From Nocardiopsis kunsanensis DSM 44524 (GTDB taxonomy: Bacteria; Actinomycetota; Actinomycetes; Streptosporangiales; Streptosporangiaceae), in assembly GCF_000340965.1 (NCBI RefSeq), contig NZ_ANAY01000015.1, forward strand, positions 1-64,000: DNA of 64,000 nucleotides, in the 5' to 3' direction. The position numbers and the translations under genes are program-made. This document shows, in pieces, positions 41,529 through 50,603 of this stretch (within the stretch, counting starts at the first letter, position 1; every line of letters begins with the position of its first letter). The notes below the pieces were generated by a model. The model saw only the letters and a program-made list of their open reading frames with translations. It did no database searches and was not told the DNA's origin.

Positions 41529-41855
41529 ATGGCACCTGAGCAGGAACAACAGGGAAGCGAGACCATGGCGGGCAAGCACGGTTACAGCGACGACAAACAG
41601 AAGCACCTCAACCGGCTGCGTCGGATCGAGGGGCAGATCCGCGGACTCCAGCGCATGGTCGAGGACGACCAGTACTGCATCGATGTCCTCACCCAGACCT
41701 CCGCGGTGAACAAGGCCCTGCGTTCGTTCGCGCTCTCCATGCTGGACGAGCACCTCAAGCACTGCGTCGCCCACGCAGTGGCCAACGGCGGCGACGAGGC
41801 CGACGAGAAGGTCCGCGAAGCCTCCGACGCCATCGCCCGCCTCGTGCGTTCCTGA
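41529..41855 (+). CDS. CsoR/DUF156-family metal-sensing repressor
   Basis: A 108-residue four-helix repressor. The Cu(I) ligands are present with the canonical spacing: Cys50 (QYCIDVL), His75 and Cys79 (LDEHLKHCV). HLNRLRRIEGQIRGLQRMV near 26-44 is the DNA-contact helix. When copper binds, such proteins release DNA and allow copper efflux genes to be expressed; no copA/copZ is next to it here. ATG 41529 with GAGGGGG 7 nt upstream; a second ATG at 41565 would shorten the disordered N-terminus. Confidence 0.9.
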   Translation: MAPEQEQQGSETMAGKHGYSDDKQKHLNRLRRIEGQIRGLQRMVEDDQYCIDVLTQTSAVNKALRSFALSMLDEHLKHCVAHAVANGGDEADEKVREASDAIARLVRS

Positions 41856-41886
41856 CCCGAACAGGGCAGAGACACACGAGCGGCGT

Positions 41887-41892
41887 TAACGT
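41887..41892 (+). promoter_or_regulatory. Minus-10 element of a leaderless promoter
   Basis: TAACGT ends 6 nt before ATG 41899. Confidence 0.5.
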
Positions 41893-41898
41893 TGTTGT

Positions 41899-42555
41899 AT
41901 GCCCCCTGAGCAGCGCCCTTCCCCCGAAGAAGCCAACCACCTCTCACGCGTGTTGCAGCGCCGGTTGGCCACCCCCGTCCTGATCGCCGCGATCGTGTCC
42001 GTCCCGGCCGTGCTGCTGACCGTGTGGGCCGAGGGCGTGTGGGCCCGCATCGGTTCCTGGGCCAATGTGGCCGCCGGTGTGATCCTGTGGGCCGAGTGGA
42101 TCCTGTTGATCGTCTTCGCCGAGGACAAGCTCAAGTGGCTGCGCGCGAACCGGTGGAGCACGTTCGTGGCGGCCGTGACCCTTCCGGCCGTGGTCTTCAC
42201 GCTGGGGCCCGCCCAGCTCCTGCGTCTGTTGCGTGTTGCCGGAACCCTGCCCGTCTTCCGGATGACCAGGATCATCGAGGCCGGAGGGGTGGTGCGCCGC
42301 CGCCTGGGCCTGTCCGGTGCCACGAAGACCGCCGTGTTCGCCGCCACCGTGGCCCTGTGTGCCCTGGCCGTGGGGGCTCTCCTGCTCGATCCGGAGTCCG
42401 CGACCCGGCGTTTCCTGGCAGACCTCGAGGGCCGTTTCGAGCCGTGGCAGGTGATCACGGCCGTGACCGCACTAGGCGTGTCGACGACCGTCATCATCCT
42501 GCTGTCCCGGAACGCGCGGCGCCGGCAACAGTCCGAGGAGCAGAACTACCCGTAA
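41899..42555 (+). CDS. Membrane protein with ion-channel voltage-sensor-like segment
   Basis: A 218-residue protein with about five or six hydrophobic spans. Residues ~85-120 read like S3-S4 of voltage-gated channels: LPAVVFTLGPAQLLRLLRVAGTLPVFRMTRI, with Arg at regular spacing. There is no K+-selectivity filter (T-x-GYG) in the protein, so it is not an obvious channel pore. It could be a voltage-sensor-only or degenerate channel relative. Its 3' end overlaps the convergent NDH-2 gene by 10 bp. Confidence 0.65.
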   Translation: MPPEQRPSPEEANHLSRVLQRRLATPVLIAAIVSVPAVLLTVWAEGVWARIGSWANVAAGVILWAEWILLIVFAEDKLKWLRANRWSTFVAAVTLPAVVFTLGPAQLLRLLRVAGTLPVFRMTRIIEAGGVVRRRLGLSGATKTAVFAATVALCALAVGALLLDPESATRRFLADLEGRFEPWQVITAVTALGVSTTVIILLSRNARRRQQSEEQNYP

Positions 42556-43916
42556 CGCTCCTTCATGTTCTCCAGCAACCGTGCCCCCTCGCTCCGGGCC
42601 TTCTCGGCGTCCATGTACTCCACGTCCTCGTTGGCCACGAACGAGGCGGGTTGCCCGTCGTCGGCGAAGCCGAGCCGGGAGATCTCCCCTCCGGTGAGGC
42701 CGCGGATCGCCCAGTTGGCCATGATGCGGGCGCGGGCCGTGTTGGAGGGGGTCGCCAACAGGTGGTACCCGCGTGTGGCCGCCAGGGCGGAACAACCGCT
42801 CAGCTCCAACTTGAGGATCCGCGCGAGCGCGTCCTTTCCGCTGAGGTCCACCACCAACCCGAGGTCCTTGTGCCGGAACTCCTTCAGCGGACGGCCCAGG
42901 ATCGAGTTGACGACGTTGTGCGCGACCGTGTCGGCCTGGCGGGTCGCGTACTGCGCCGTGGGCGGGCAGTACGACCCGTTCGGCTCGGCGACGTTGGGCA
43001 CGGCGGCCGCGTCCCCGATCGCGAAGACCTCCGGCAGCCCTGGGACACGCAGGTCGGTGTCGACCTCCAGACGGCCGCCCTGAGTGGGTTTGTCGAGTGT
43101 GCCCATGAGCGGGCTGGGCGAGACCCCGGCGGTCCAGATCAGTGTCCGGGACGGTAGGGCCCGGCCGTCGGTGAGTACGACCTTGTCGGGGGTCACCTCA
43201 CGCACGGTGACCTTGAGTTTGACCTCGATGCCGAGGTTGCGCAGGAGTGTGAGCGCCTTGCGGCCGAGGCGGTCACCGAGCTCGGGTAGGACCTTGGGGG
43301 CGATGTCCACCAGGTGCCAGCGGATCTCCGAACGCAACTCCGGGTAGCGAAGGGCCGCTTCTTCGCACAGTCGCTTGAGGGAGGCTGCGGTCTCCACCCC
43401 GGTGTAACCGCCGCCGACCACGACGAACCGGCAGCGTTCCTCGCGTTCGACCGGGTCCCGGCTGTCGTTGGCCAGTTCGAGCTGGCCGAGCACGTGGTCG
43501 CGCAGCAACACCGCCTCGGCCAGGGTCTTGTTGCCGTAGGCGAACTCGGTCAGGCCCGGGATGTCGAAAGCACGGGTGAGGCTCCCAGGGGCCAGCACGA
43601 GGCGGTCGTAGGGTACCGGCGCGAACTCCCCGGTGGGCCGCTGTACGACCACGGTCCGGTCCGAGGTGTCGACACCGACCGCGTGGCCGGGGATGAACTG
43701 GCTCTCCCGGGTCATCCTGTGCACGGACATGGCGACCGACTGCGGGGTGAGCATCCCGGACGCCACCTGCGGCAGCAGGGGGCTGTAGAGCATGTAGTCG
43801 TTCGGCGCGATCAAGGAGAGATCGGCCGCCCCGCTCGGGATGCGACGTTCGAGATGCCGGAGCGCCTGCAGGCCACCGAAGCCCGCTCCGACCACCACGA
43901 TCCGAGGCCGAGACAT
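42546..43916 (-). CDS. Type II NADH dehydrogenase (NDH-2)
   Basis: A 456-residue FAD/NAD(P)-dependent oxidoreductase. FAD-binding VVVGAGFGGLQALRHLE near 6, NAD-binding VVVGGGYTGVETAASL near 163, second FAD contact EVFAIGDAAAVP near 300, and the quinone-site AQYATRQA near 325. It oxidises NADH and reduces menaquinone at the membrane without pumping protons; the C-terminal amphipathic region (ARIMANWAIRGLTGG) would anchor it. ATG 43916 is preceded by AAGGAG 10 nt upstream. Confidence 0.9.
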   Translation of the reverse strand: MSRPRIVVVGAGFGGLQALRHLERRIPSGAADLSLIAPNDYMLYSPLLPQVASGMLTPQSVAMSVHRMTRESQFIPGHAVGVDTSDRTVVVQRPTGEFAPVPYDRLVLAPGSLTRAFDIPGLTEFAYGNKTLAEAVLLRDHVLGQLELANDSRDPVEREERCRFVVVGGGYTGVETAASLKRLCEEAALRYPELRSEIRWHLVDIAPKVLPELGDRLGRKALTLLRNLGIEVKLKVTVREVTPDKVVLTDGRALPSRTLIWTAGVSPSPLMGTLDKPTQGGRLEVDTDLRVPGLPEVFAIGDAAAVPNVAEPNGSYCPPTAQYATRQADTVAHNVVNSILGRPLKEFRHKDLGLVVDLSGKDALARILKLELSGCSALAATRGYHLLATPSNTARARIMANWAIRGLTGGEISRLGFADDGQPASFVANEDVEYMDAEKARSEGARLLENMKERYG

Positions 43917-44168
43917 ATGTACACCGCTCCTTACTCATCGGGGGCGGGACGTCGTCCTGGGCGGCTCGTGTGAGGCCGCTGGGACCTGGTGTACCCACCG
44001 GGGCCGAATGTACGACCGGGGCGGCCGTTCCCTTTGCTCCCACACAAGAGGTTCCACAGACTTTGCCCCCGGTTGCAGGACGCCCGGAAAACCGGACGGC
44101 TTCTTGACCCGTCCGGTCCATGGAATTGGCCGGGAACACACACGCCTGTGTCACCCTATGTAACGGGG

Positions 44169-44181
44169 CGATAACTTATCG
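44169..44181. promoter_or_regulatory. Short palindrome upstream of the secreted repeat protein
   Basis: CGATAA-c-TTATCG, a perfect 13-bp palindrome, 33 bp before ATG 44214, within the likely promoter. Candidate regulatory site. Confidence 0.4.
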
Positions 44182-44213
44182 CGCTGACTCGAGTAGTGAA
44201 GGACTGGAGCACC

Positions 44214-44636
44214 ATGCGTGCTTTTAGCAAGATCACGGCCGCGACGATGCTGGCCGGTGGGATGAGTGTCTTCGGCGCCGGTGCGGCCTACGCGGCCCCG
44301 CAGGAGTTCGACGCTCCGTCGGTGAACGACGAGCCGGTCAGCCAGGAAGCGGACGAGCAGTTCCTGGAGGCGCAGGAGGGCGGGGAAGGGGCCGAGAACC
44401 CCGGCCCGGCCACGGAAGCACCGGCCGAAGAGGCTCCCGCCGAGGAAGGAACCCAGGCCGGGAACCCGCTCGAACAGCTCCCGATCGCACAGGAAGAAGC
44501 ACCGGCCGAAGAGGCTCCCGCCGAGGAAGGAACCCAGGCCGGCAATCCGCTCGAACAGCTCCCGATCGCACAGGAAGAAGCTCCCACCGAAGAAACACCC
44601 ACCGAGGGCGCTGACACCGACCCGGCCGGGCAGTGA
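44214..44636 (+). CDS. Secreted acidic repeat protein
   Basis: A 140-residue exported protein. Classical signal peptide MRAFSKITAATMLAGG … AGAAYA-AP, cleaved near residue 30. The mature part is Glu/Ala/Pro-rich and almost without aromatic residues; it holds two near-identical 27-residue repeats (EAPAEEAPAEEGTQAGNPLE + QLPIAQE), then a Thr/Glu tail. No enzyme motif. Likely a disordered, wall-associated or spacer protein. ATG 44214 has GGAG 4 nt upstream; an in-frame ATG at 44196 would spoil the signal peptide. Confidence 0.75.
   Translation: MRAFSKITAATMLAGGMSVFGAGAAYAAPQEFDAPSVNDEPVSQEADEQFLEAQEGGEGAENPGPATEAPAEEAPAEEGTQAGNPLEQLPIAQEEAPAEEAPAEEGTQAGNPLEQLPIAQEEAPTEETPTEGADTDPAGQ
44415..44576 (+). 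repeat. Two tandem 81-bp coding repeats
   Basis: 44415-44495 and 44496-44576 are almost identical at DNA level (a small difference at GGGAACCCG versus GGCAATCCG). A third partial unit starts at 44577. In-frame, 27 codons each, so copy-number change would keep the reading frame. Confidence 0.9.
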
Positions 44637-44764
44637 GGAATCATCCCCGCTCGTGAAAGGGGCGGTCGACCCGCGAGGGCGGCCGTCCCTTCTCTCATGG
44701 GCGCTCCCGGTCCTGCACGTCCTTCCGCGGGGCGCAGGCCCTCCCCGCCGCCCCGGTCTGCGTG

Positions 44765-45337
44765 TCAGCGGTCCCGGACGAGCGCCGCGCGCCCCATGGC
44801 GAACAGCAGCTCGGCCATGGCCTCGCGCCCGACCGTGCCGCGGCTGTGCGGGGTGGAGTTGAGCAGCCCGAAGGCGGCGTGTACCGAGGCGCGCAGGACG
44901 GACCGGGACTCCTCCGGGAGCAGATCGGCCAGGACCCCGACCCACTGCTCGACGTAGCCGCGCTGCAGCCGCCGCACCCGGGCACGGTCCTCGGGTGTGA
45001 GGTTGCCCAGCTCCCGGTCGTGCACGGTGATGAGCGCCGGCTCGTCGAGCGCGAAGGCGATGTGTCCGCGCAGAAGCAGATCGAGTGCGTGGTCGGGACC
45101 GACGGCGCGGGCGAGGAGCTCCTCGCCCTGGCGGGACAGGCGCGCGCTGATCTCGACCAGGACCTGCCCCAGGAGCGCCTCCTTCCCGGGGAAATGCCGG
45201 TACAGGGCCGGGCCGGTGGTGCCGACGGCGCGCCCGAGATCGTCGATGGTCACACCCCGGTAACCGTGCTCGGCGAAGAGTTCGGCCGCCGCGACCAGGA
45301 TGTCCGCCCGGCGTCCGCCCGTGGGTCTGGCCACCAT
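44765..45337 (-). CDS. TetR-family regulator of the methylcrotonyl-CoA-carboxylase-type operon
   Basis: A 190-residue repressor. HTH region ADILVAAAELFAEHG … VTIDDLGRAVGTTGPALYRHF lies in residues ~10-48; the rest is the ligand-binding helical domain (ALLGQVLVEI onward). I start at ATG 45337 (GGGAG just upstream; GTG 45334 is spaced even better). A GTG at 45373 would run into the operator region. Divergent from the carboxylase operon across a gap holding two identical-type palindromes, so it very probably represses both directions; analogous to the TetR gene beside S. coelicolor accD1/accA1. Confidence 0.88.
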   Translation of the reverse strand: MVARPTGGRRADILVAAAELFAEHGYRGVTIDDLGRAVGTTGPALYRHFPGKEALLGQVLVEISARLSRQGEELLARAVGPDHALDLLLRGHIAFALDEPALITVHDRELGNLTPEDRARVRRLQRGYVEQWVGVLADLLPEESRSVLRASVHAAFGLLNSTPHSRGTVGREAMAELLFAMGRAALVRDR

Positions 45338-45376
45338 GTGCTCCCTGTTCTCGTCCGTCCAAGGCCTGGACACCTA

Positions 45377-45394
45377 TGTTAGTAATCATTAACA
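45377..45394. promoter_or_regulatory. TetR operator 1
   Basis: TGTTAGTAATCATTAACA, an 18-bp palindrome (arms TGTTA/TAACA). Centre lies 25 bp from that of operator 2. Confidence 0.8.
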
Positions 45395-45401
45395 TCACCG
45401 C

Positions 45402-45419
45402 TGTTAGTGATCGTTAACA
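45402..45419. promoter_or_regulatory. TetR operator 2
   Basis: TGTTAGTGATCGTTAACA, same consensus TGTTAGTNATCNTTAACA as operator 1, 20 bp before ATG 45439. Two sites about 2.4 helical turns apart suggest cooperative binding. Confidence 0.8.
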
Positions 45420-45438
45420 CCCTCCCCGAGAGGAAACC

Positions 45439-47064
45439 ATGAGCAGGGCACCTGTGCTCGGCTCGGCGGTCGACCCCGCCGGGCCCGCGTTCGCAGCCAA
45501 CGACGCCGCGAACCGCGCTCTGGCCACGCAGCTGCGCGAACGCATCGCCACCGCGGCCCTGGGCGGACCGGAAAAGGCCCGTACACGCCATGTCGAGCGG
45601 GGCAAACTCCTGCCTCGCGAGCGCGTCGACCTCCTCCTCGACCCCGGTTCGCCGTTCCTGGAGATCGCTCCCCTGGCCGCGCACGGCATGTACGGTTCCG
45701 ACGGCAACGACGCCCCAGGCGCCGGGATCATCGCCGGGATCGGCCGGGTCGCCGGGCGTCCGACCGTGATCGTGGCCAACGACGCCACCGTCAAGGGCGG
45801 CAGCTACTACCCGATGACGGTCAAGAAACACCTGCGTGCCCAGGAAGTGGCACTGCACAACCGGCTCCCCTGCGTCTATCTCGCCGACTCCGGTGGGGCA
45901 TTCCTGCCGATGCAGGACGAGGTCTTCCCCGACCGGGAACACTTCGGCCGCATCTTCTACAACCAGGCGACGATGTCGCAGCTGGGGATCCCCCAGGTCG
46001 CCGCGGTCCTGGGCTCGTGCACCGCCGGCGGCGCCTACGTGCCCGCCATGAGCGACGAGGCCGTCATCGTCCGGGAACAGGGAACGATCTTCCTGGGCGG
46101 CCCTCCCCTGGTCAGAGCCGCCACCGGGGAGGTCGTCAGCGCCGAGGAACTGGGCGGGGGCGACCTGCACACGCGGGTGTCCGGGGTGACCGACCACCTG
46201 GCCGACGACGACGCCGACGCCCTGCACCAGGTCCGCCGCATCGCCGACACCCTCGGCCCGCCCGACGAGCCCGCGTGGGAGACACGTACACCGGTCCCGC
46301 CGAAGCTCGACCCCGAGGAGCTGTACGGGGTCGTGCCCTCCGACACCCGTACCCCCTACGACGTGCGCGAGGTCATCGGCCGTGTCGTGGACGGCAGTGA
46401 GTTCACCGAGTTCAAGGCCGAGTACGGCACCACCCTGGTGACCGGGTTCGCCCACCTGCACGGGCACCCGGTGGGGATCATCGCCAACAACGGGATCCTG
46501 TTCGGCGAGTCCGCCCTCAAGGGCGCCCACTTCATCGAACTGTGCGACCGGCGCGGCATCCCGCTGGTATTCCTGCAGAACATCTCCGGGTTCATGGTCG
46601 GGCGCGACTACGAGGCCGGGGGTATCGCCAAGCACGGCGCGAAGATGGTCACCGCCGTGGCCTGCGCCCGGGTCCCCAAGTTCACCGTCGTCATCGGCGG
46701 TTCCTTCGGCGCCGGCAACTACAGCATGTGCGGCCGCGCCTACTCGCCCCGGTTCCTGTGGATGTGGCCCAACGCCCGGATCTCCGTCATGGGCGGGGAG
46801 CAGGCCGCGTCGGTGCTCTCGACCGTGCGCCGCGACCAGATGGAGGCGCGCGGGCAGGAGTGGTCGACCGAGGACGAGGAGTCCTTCAAGGCCCCCGTCC
46901 GCGACCAGTACGAGGAGCAGGGCAGCCCCTACTACTCGACCGCCCGCCTGTGGGACGACGGTGTGATCGACCCTGCCGACACCCGTGACGTGCTCGCCAT
47001 GGCTCTGTCGGCCGCCCGCCACACACCGCTGGAGCCCGTGGGCTACGGCGTCTTCCGGATGTGA
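45439..47064 (+). CDS. Methylcrotonyl-CoA carboxylase-type beta subunit
   Basis: A 541-residue carboxyltransferase. N-half: [20 protein letters not shown] near 113 and [19 protein letters not shown] near 190; C-half: [19 protein letters not shown] near 345 and [20 protein letters not shown] near 420. The [20 protein letters not shown] and [15 protein letters not shown] features are those of MCC beta (LiuB/AccD1), the leucine-degradation enzyme. ATG 45439 has AGAGGA 5 nt upstream. First gene of a three-gene operon; its stop overlaps the alpha-subunit start. Confidence 0.9.
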   Translation: MSRAPVLGSAVDPAGPAFAANDAANRALATQLRERIATAALGGPEKARTRHVERGKLLPRERVDLLLDPGSPFLEIAPLAAHGMYGSDGNDAPGAGIIAGIGRVAGRPTVIVANDATVKGGSYYPMTVKKHLRAQEVALHNRLPCVYLADSGGAFLPMQDEVFPDREHFGRIFYNQATMSQLGIPQVAAVLGSCTAGGAYVPAMSDEAVIVREQGTIFLGGPPLVRAATGEVVSAEELGGGDLHTRVSGVTDHLADDDADALHQVRRIADTLGPPDEPAWETRTPVPPKLDPEELYGVVPSDTRTPYDVREVIGRVVDGSEFTEFKAEYGTTLVTGFAHLHGHPVGIIANNGILFGESALKGAHFIELCDRRGIPLVFLQNISGFMVGRDYEAGGIAKHGAKMVTAVACARVPKFTVVIGGSFGAGNYSMCGRAYSPRFLWMWPNARISVMGGEQAASVLSTVRRDQMEARGQEWSTEDEESFKAPVRDQYEEQGSPYYSTARLWDDGVIDPADTRDVLAMALSAARHTPLEPVGYGVFRM

Positions 47065-49190
47065 TCCCCATGACCGAACCGAGCCCGCAGCGCCGCACTG
47101 GAGACAGTTTGAGCACGACGTCCCTGCCGACCGTTCTGGTCGCCAACCGGGGAGAGATCGCCCTGCGCGTGATGCGCACCCTGACCCGTATGGGCATCGG
47201 CACGGTGGCGGTGCACACCGACGCCGACGCCGACGCCCCGCACACCCTCGCAGCCGACACCGCCGCCCGGGTCCCCTCCTACCTCGACGCAGCGGCCGTG
47301 GTGGCCGCCGCACACGAGACCGGGGCCGGTATGGTCCACCCCGGTTACGGGTTCCTGTCGGAGAACGCCGAGTTCGCGCGTGCGGTCGCCGACGCCGGTC
47401 TGGTGTGGATCGGTCCGCCCGCCGAGGCGATCGAGGAGATGGGCGACAAGATCCGGGCCAAGGAGACGGTGGCCGCCGCGGGGGTCCCGGTGCTGGGCGG
47501 TTTCACCGAGGACCCCGGTGAACCCCTGACCGGCGAGGAGCTCCTGCGCCGTGCCGAGGAGACCGGGTACCCGCTTCTGCTCAAGCCCTCCGCCGGCGGC
47601 GGCGGGAAGGGCATGCGGGCCGTGCACTCCTCCGAGACCCTGCTCGCCGACGCCGCGGCCGCCCGCCGGGAGGCCCGGGCCTCCTTCGGTGACGACACGC
47701 TGCTCGTGGAACGCCTCGTGCAGCGGCCACGCCACATCGAGGTGCAGGTGCTCGCCGACACCCACGGCAACGTTCTGCACCTGGGTGAACGCGAGTGCAG
47801 CCTGCAACGGCGCCACCAGAAGGTCGTGGAGGAGGCGCCCTCCCCGCTGTTGACCGAGGAGCAGCGCGCCCGGATGGGGCAGGCGGCCGTGGCCGCCGCC
47901 AAGGCCTGCGGGTACGTGGGCGCCGGCACCGTCGAGTTCATCGCCGACACCGGCCCGGGCGGCGAGGTGTCCTTCTCCTTCCTGGAGATGAACACCCGCC
48001 TGCAGGTCGAGCACCCCGTCACCGAGGAGGTCGTGGCCGTGGACGGCGTACGCGGGGTCGACCTGGTCGAGCTGCAGGTGCGGGTCGCCCGGGGCGAGCC
48101 GCTGGCCTTCGGCCAGGATCAGGTGTCGATGCACGGGCACGCGGTGGAGTGCCGGGTCTACGCCGAGGACGCCGATCACGGGTTCCTGCCCAGCGGCGGC
48201 CCGGTGCTGTCGCTGGCCGAGCCCCGCGGCGAGGGGACACGCGTGGACTCCGGGATCACGGAGGGCACCGTCGTCACCTCCGACTTCGATCCCATGCTCG
48301 CCAAGATCATCACGTGGGGCCCCGACCGCGCTGAGGCGCTGCACCGCATGGACGGCGCCCTGGGTTCCTACCTGCTGTTGGGGTGCGTGACCAACACCGC
48401 CTACCTGCGGCGGTTGCTGCGCCATCCACGGGTGGTGGCCGGCGATCTGAGCACCGACCTCATCGAGACCGACCCTCCCGAGGCCGCGCCCGGGCAGGCA
48501 CCCGAACACGTCCAGGCCGCGGTGGCGTTGGACCTGCAGTTGGACCTGGAACCGGAGGGGGAACCGCCTGCCGACCGGTTCTGCCTGCCCGACGGCTGGC
48601 GCATGGGTGGGAGCGCCTGGACCCCGTGGCGGTTGCGGGCACCGCGCCAGGACTCGACCGTGGTGCGGGTGCGGCGCAGCGGCGACGAGTTCGAGGTCGG
48701 GGTGGACGGCGGTGAGCCGGTCCCGGCGCGGGCCCGCCGCAGCGCCGACGGCACCCGGTTGACCGTGACCCGTGCCGGACGCACCCGCACCTTCGCACGG
48801 GCGGCCGATCCCGAGAGCGCCCACCGCTGGGTGGGCGCCGGCGGTGTCGCCTGGACCCTGCACGAGGAACCGGTCGCTGCGGCGTTGCGAGAGGACGAGT
48901 CCGCAGCCGACGGCACCGTTCGCAGCCCCATGCCCGGAACCGTCCTGGACGTGCCGGTCGAGACCGGCCAGGAGGTCACTGCCGGGACCACACTGGCCGT
49001 GGTCGAGGCGATGAAGATGGAGCACGCGGTGCCTTCCACCGTCGACGGAACCGTCACAGCCGTGGCGGTCGCCCCCGGCGCCCCGGTGCCCATGGACGCC
49101 GTCCTGGTCACCGTCACACCCGATCCCGCCGCCGGCGCCCACGAGGCGTCGGCGGCCCCTACCCCCGCCACCAGCGAGGAGCAGCGTTGA
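47061..49190 (+). CDS. Methylcrotonyl-CoA carboxylase-type alpha subunit (biotin carboxylase + BCCP)
   Basis: A 709-residue biotin-dependent subunit: [13 protein letters not shown] near 27, ATP-grasp loop [14 protein letters not shown] near 175, [16 protein letters not shown] near 310, BCCP site EAMKMEHAV near 653. Works with the beta subunit at 45439 to carboxylate an acyl-CoA, probably 3-methylcrotonyl-CoA. GTG 47061 overlaps the beta stop (GTGA); ATG 47070 and TTG 47109 are alternatives, the last having the best ribosome-binding site (GGAG, 5 nt) and sitting just before the domain, like the TTG start of the paralogue at 7413. Confidence 0.9.
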   Translation: MIPMTEPSPQRRTGDSLSTTSLPTVLVANRGEIALRVMRTLTRMGIGTVAVHTDADADAPHTLAADTAARVPSYLDAAAVVAAAHETGAGMVHPGYGFLSENAEFARAVADAGLVWIGPPAEAIEEMGDKIRAKETVAAAGVPVLGGFTEDPGEPLTGEELLRRAEETGYPLLLKPSAGGGGKGMRAVHSSETLLADAAAARREARASFGDDTLLVERLVQRPRHIEVQVLADTHGNVLHLGERECSLQRRHQKVVEEAPSPLLTEEQRARMGQAAVAAAKACGYVGAGTVEFIADTGPGGEVSFSFLEMNTRLQVEHPVTEEVVAVDGVRGVDLVELQVRVARGEPLAFGQDQVSMHGHAVECRVYAEDADHGFLPSGGPVLSLAEPRGEGTRVDSGITEGTVVTSDFDPMLAKIITWGPDRAEALHRMDGALGSYLLLGCVTNTAYLRRLLRHPRVVAGDLSTDLIETDPPEAAPGQAPEHVQAAVALDLQLDLEPEGEPPADRFCLPDGWRMGGSAWTPWRLRAPRQDSTVVRVRRSGDEFEVGVDGGEPVPARARRSADGTRLTVTRAGRTRTFARAADPESAHRWVGAGGVAWTLHEEPVAAALREDESAADGTVRSPMPGTVLDVPVETGQEVTAGTTLAVVEAMKMEHAVPSTVDGTVTAVAVAPGAPVPMDAVLVTVTPDPAAGAHEASAAPTPATSEEQR

Positions 49191-50344
49191 ACCGCCACGA
49201 ACTGTCCACCGAACACGCCGACCTCCGAGCCGCCGTGGAGGAGTTCGCCCGTACCGAGGTCGCCCCTGTCATCGGCGACTTCTACGAGCGTTCGGCCTTC
49301 CCCTACGACATCGTCGCCAAGATGGGGCAGATGGGCCTGTTCGGTCTGCCCTTCCCCGAGGAGCACGAGGGCATGGGCGGGGACTACTTCGCGTTGTGCC
49401 TGGCCCTGGAAGAGCTCGCCCGGGTCGACTCCTCGGTGGCCATCACCCTGGAGGCCGGGGTGTCGTTGGGCGCGATGCCGATCCACCGGTTCGGGACCGC
49501 CGAACAGAAGAAGACCTACCTGCCGGACCTGTGCTCGGGCCGGGCCCTGGGCGCGTTCGGGCTGACCGAGCCCGACGGCGGCTCCGACGCCGGGGCCACC
49601 CGCACCACCGCGCGTCTGGAGGGCGGCGAGTGGGTCATCAACGGCACGAAGTCCTTCATCACCAACTCCGGGACCGACGTCACCTCGCTGGTGACGGTGA
49701 CCGCGGTGACCGGGCAGCGCTCCGACGGGCGGCCGGAGATCTCCTCGATCCTGGTCCCGGCGGGCACCCCCGGGTTCAGCCTCGGCCAGAAGTACTCCAA
49801 GGTCGGGTGGAACGCCTCCGACACCAACGAGCTGGTCTTCGAGGACTGCCGCGTGCCCGAGGCCAACCTCTTGGGTGAGCGCGGGCGGGGCTACGCCCAG
49901 TTCCTGCGCATCCTGGACGAGGGCCGTATCGCCATCGCCGCACTGTCGGTGGGGTTGGCTCAGGGCTGTGTGGACGAGAGCGTGCGCTATGCCCACGAAC
50001 GCGAGGCCTTCGGGCACCGCATCGGCCAGTACCAGGCGATCCAGTTCAAGATCGCCGAGATGGAGTCCCGTGCGTACACAGCACGCCTGGCCTACTACGA
50101 CGCGGCCTCACGGATGTTGGCGGGCGAGCCGTTCAAGAAGGAAGCGGCCATCGCCAAGCTGGTGGCCTCCAACGCCGCCATGGACAACGCCCGGGACGCC
50201 ACTCAGGTCTTCGGCGGGTACGGGTTCATGACCGATTACCCGGTCGGCCGCTTCTACCGGGACGCGAAGATCCTGGAGATCGGCGAGGGCACCAGCGAGG
50301 TGCAGAAGATGCTCATCGCCCGGGAGTTGGACCTGCCCGCGTAG
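49187..50344 (+). CDS. Acyl-CoA dehydrogenase (AcdH/LiuA position)
   Basis: A 385-residue acyl-CoA dehydrogenase. FGLTEPDGGSDAGAT near 125, KSFITNSG near 158, Arg/Glu helix GRIAIAALSVGLAQG near 245, AFGHRIGQYQAIQFKIAEM near 278, FGGYGFMTDYPVGRFYRDAK near 344, and the catalytic Glu in IGEGTSEVQK near 367. The latter Glu is the standard short/medium-chain base and is intact, in contrast to the dehydrogenase at 4214. TTG 49187 (GAGGAG 5 nt upstream) overlaps the alpha-subunit stop. In the operon it likely provides the branched-chain (isovaleryl-type) dehydrogenation step before carboxylation. Confidence 0.92.
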   Translation: MNRHELSTEHADLRAAVEEFARTEVAPVIGDFYERSAFPYDIVAKMGQMGLFGLPFPEEHEGMGGDYFALCLALEELARVDSSVAITLEAGVSLGAMPIHRFGTAEQKKTYLPDLCSGRALGAFGLTEPDGGSDAGATRTTARLEGGEWVINGTKSFITNSGTDVTSLVTVTAVTGQRSDGRPEISSILVPAGTPGFSLGQKYSKVGWNASDTNELVFEDCRVPEANLLGERGRGYAQFLRILDEGRIAIAALSVGLAQGCVDESVRYAHEREAFGHRIGQYQAIQFKIAEMESRAYTARLAYYDAASRMLAGEPFKKEAAIAKLVASNAAMDNARDATQVFGGYGFMTDYPVGRFYRDAKILEIGEGTSEVQKMLIARELDLPA

Positions 50345-50384
50345 GGTCAGGCGCCCGTACAGCACCGCCTGTACAGCACCGTGC

Positions 50385-50418
50385 AGGCCGGGGCGGACCG
50401 CTGCGCCCGCCCCGGCCT
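50385..50418 (+). terminator. First terminator hairpin of the carboxylase operon
   Basis: AGGCCGGGGCGG / CCGCCCCGGCCT, 12-bp stem, 10-nt loop. Just before it GTACAGCACCG is repeated directly (50357 and 50371). Confidence 0.75.
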
Positions 50419-50431
50419 TCGCTGCCCCGCA

Positions 50432-50467
50432 GCCGGAAGGGGACGGCCCGGGCCGTCCCCTTCCGGC
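50432..50467. terminator. 36-bp perfect palindrome after the carboxylase operon
   Basis: Half-site GCCGGAAGGGGACGGCCC, perfectly mirrored with no spacer. Can form a very strong hairpin with a tight loop, or a cruciform. Acts as second terminator, or a DNA-binding site. Confidence 0.75.
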
Positions 50468-50603
50468 CACTTCCGAGGGGTGACAACAGTGCCCGGCCGG
50501 AACAGAATGGAGGCGAAGACCGATCCGGGTCCCTTGCCTCCGAGGACCCGCCACCCTCCGGGGGTTGCCCGCACCCCACCGCTCCCCAGCTGCAGGAGTA
50601 CCG

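Noticed and set aside
44415-44576. CRISPR or satellite array in the 81-bp repeats
   Set aside because: Repeats are contiguous without spacers and lie in frame within a secreted-protein gene.
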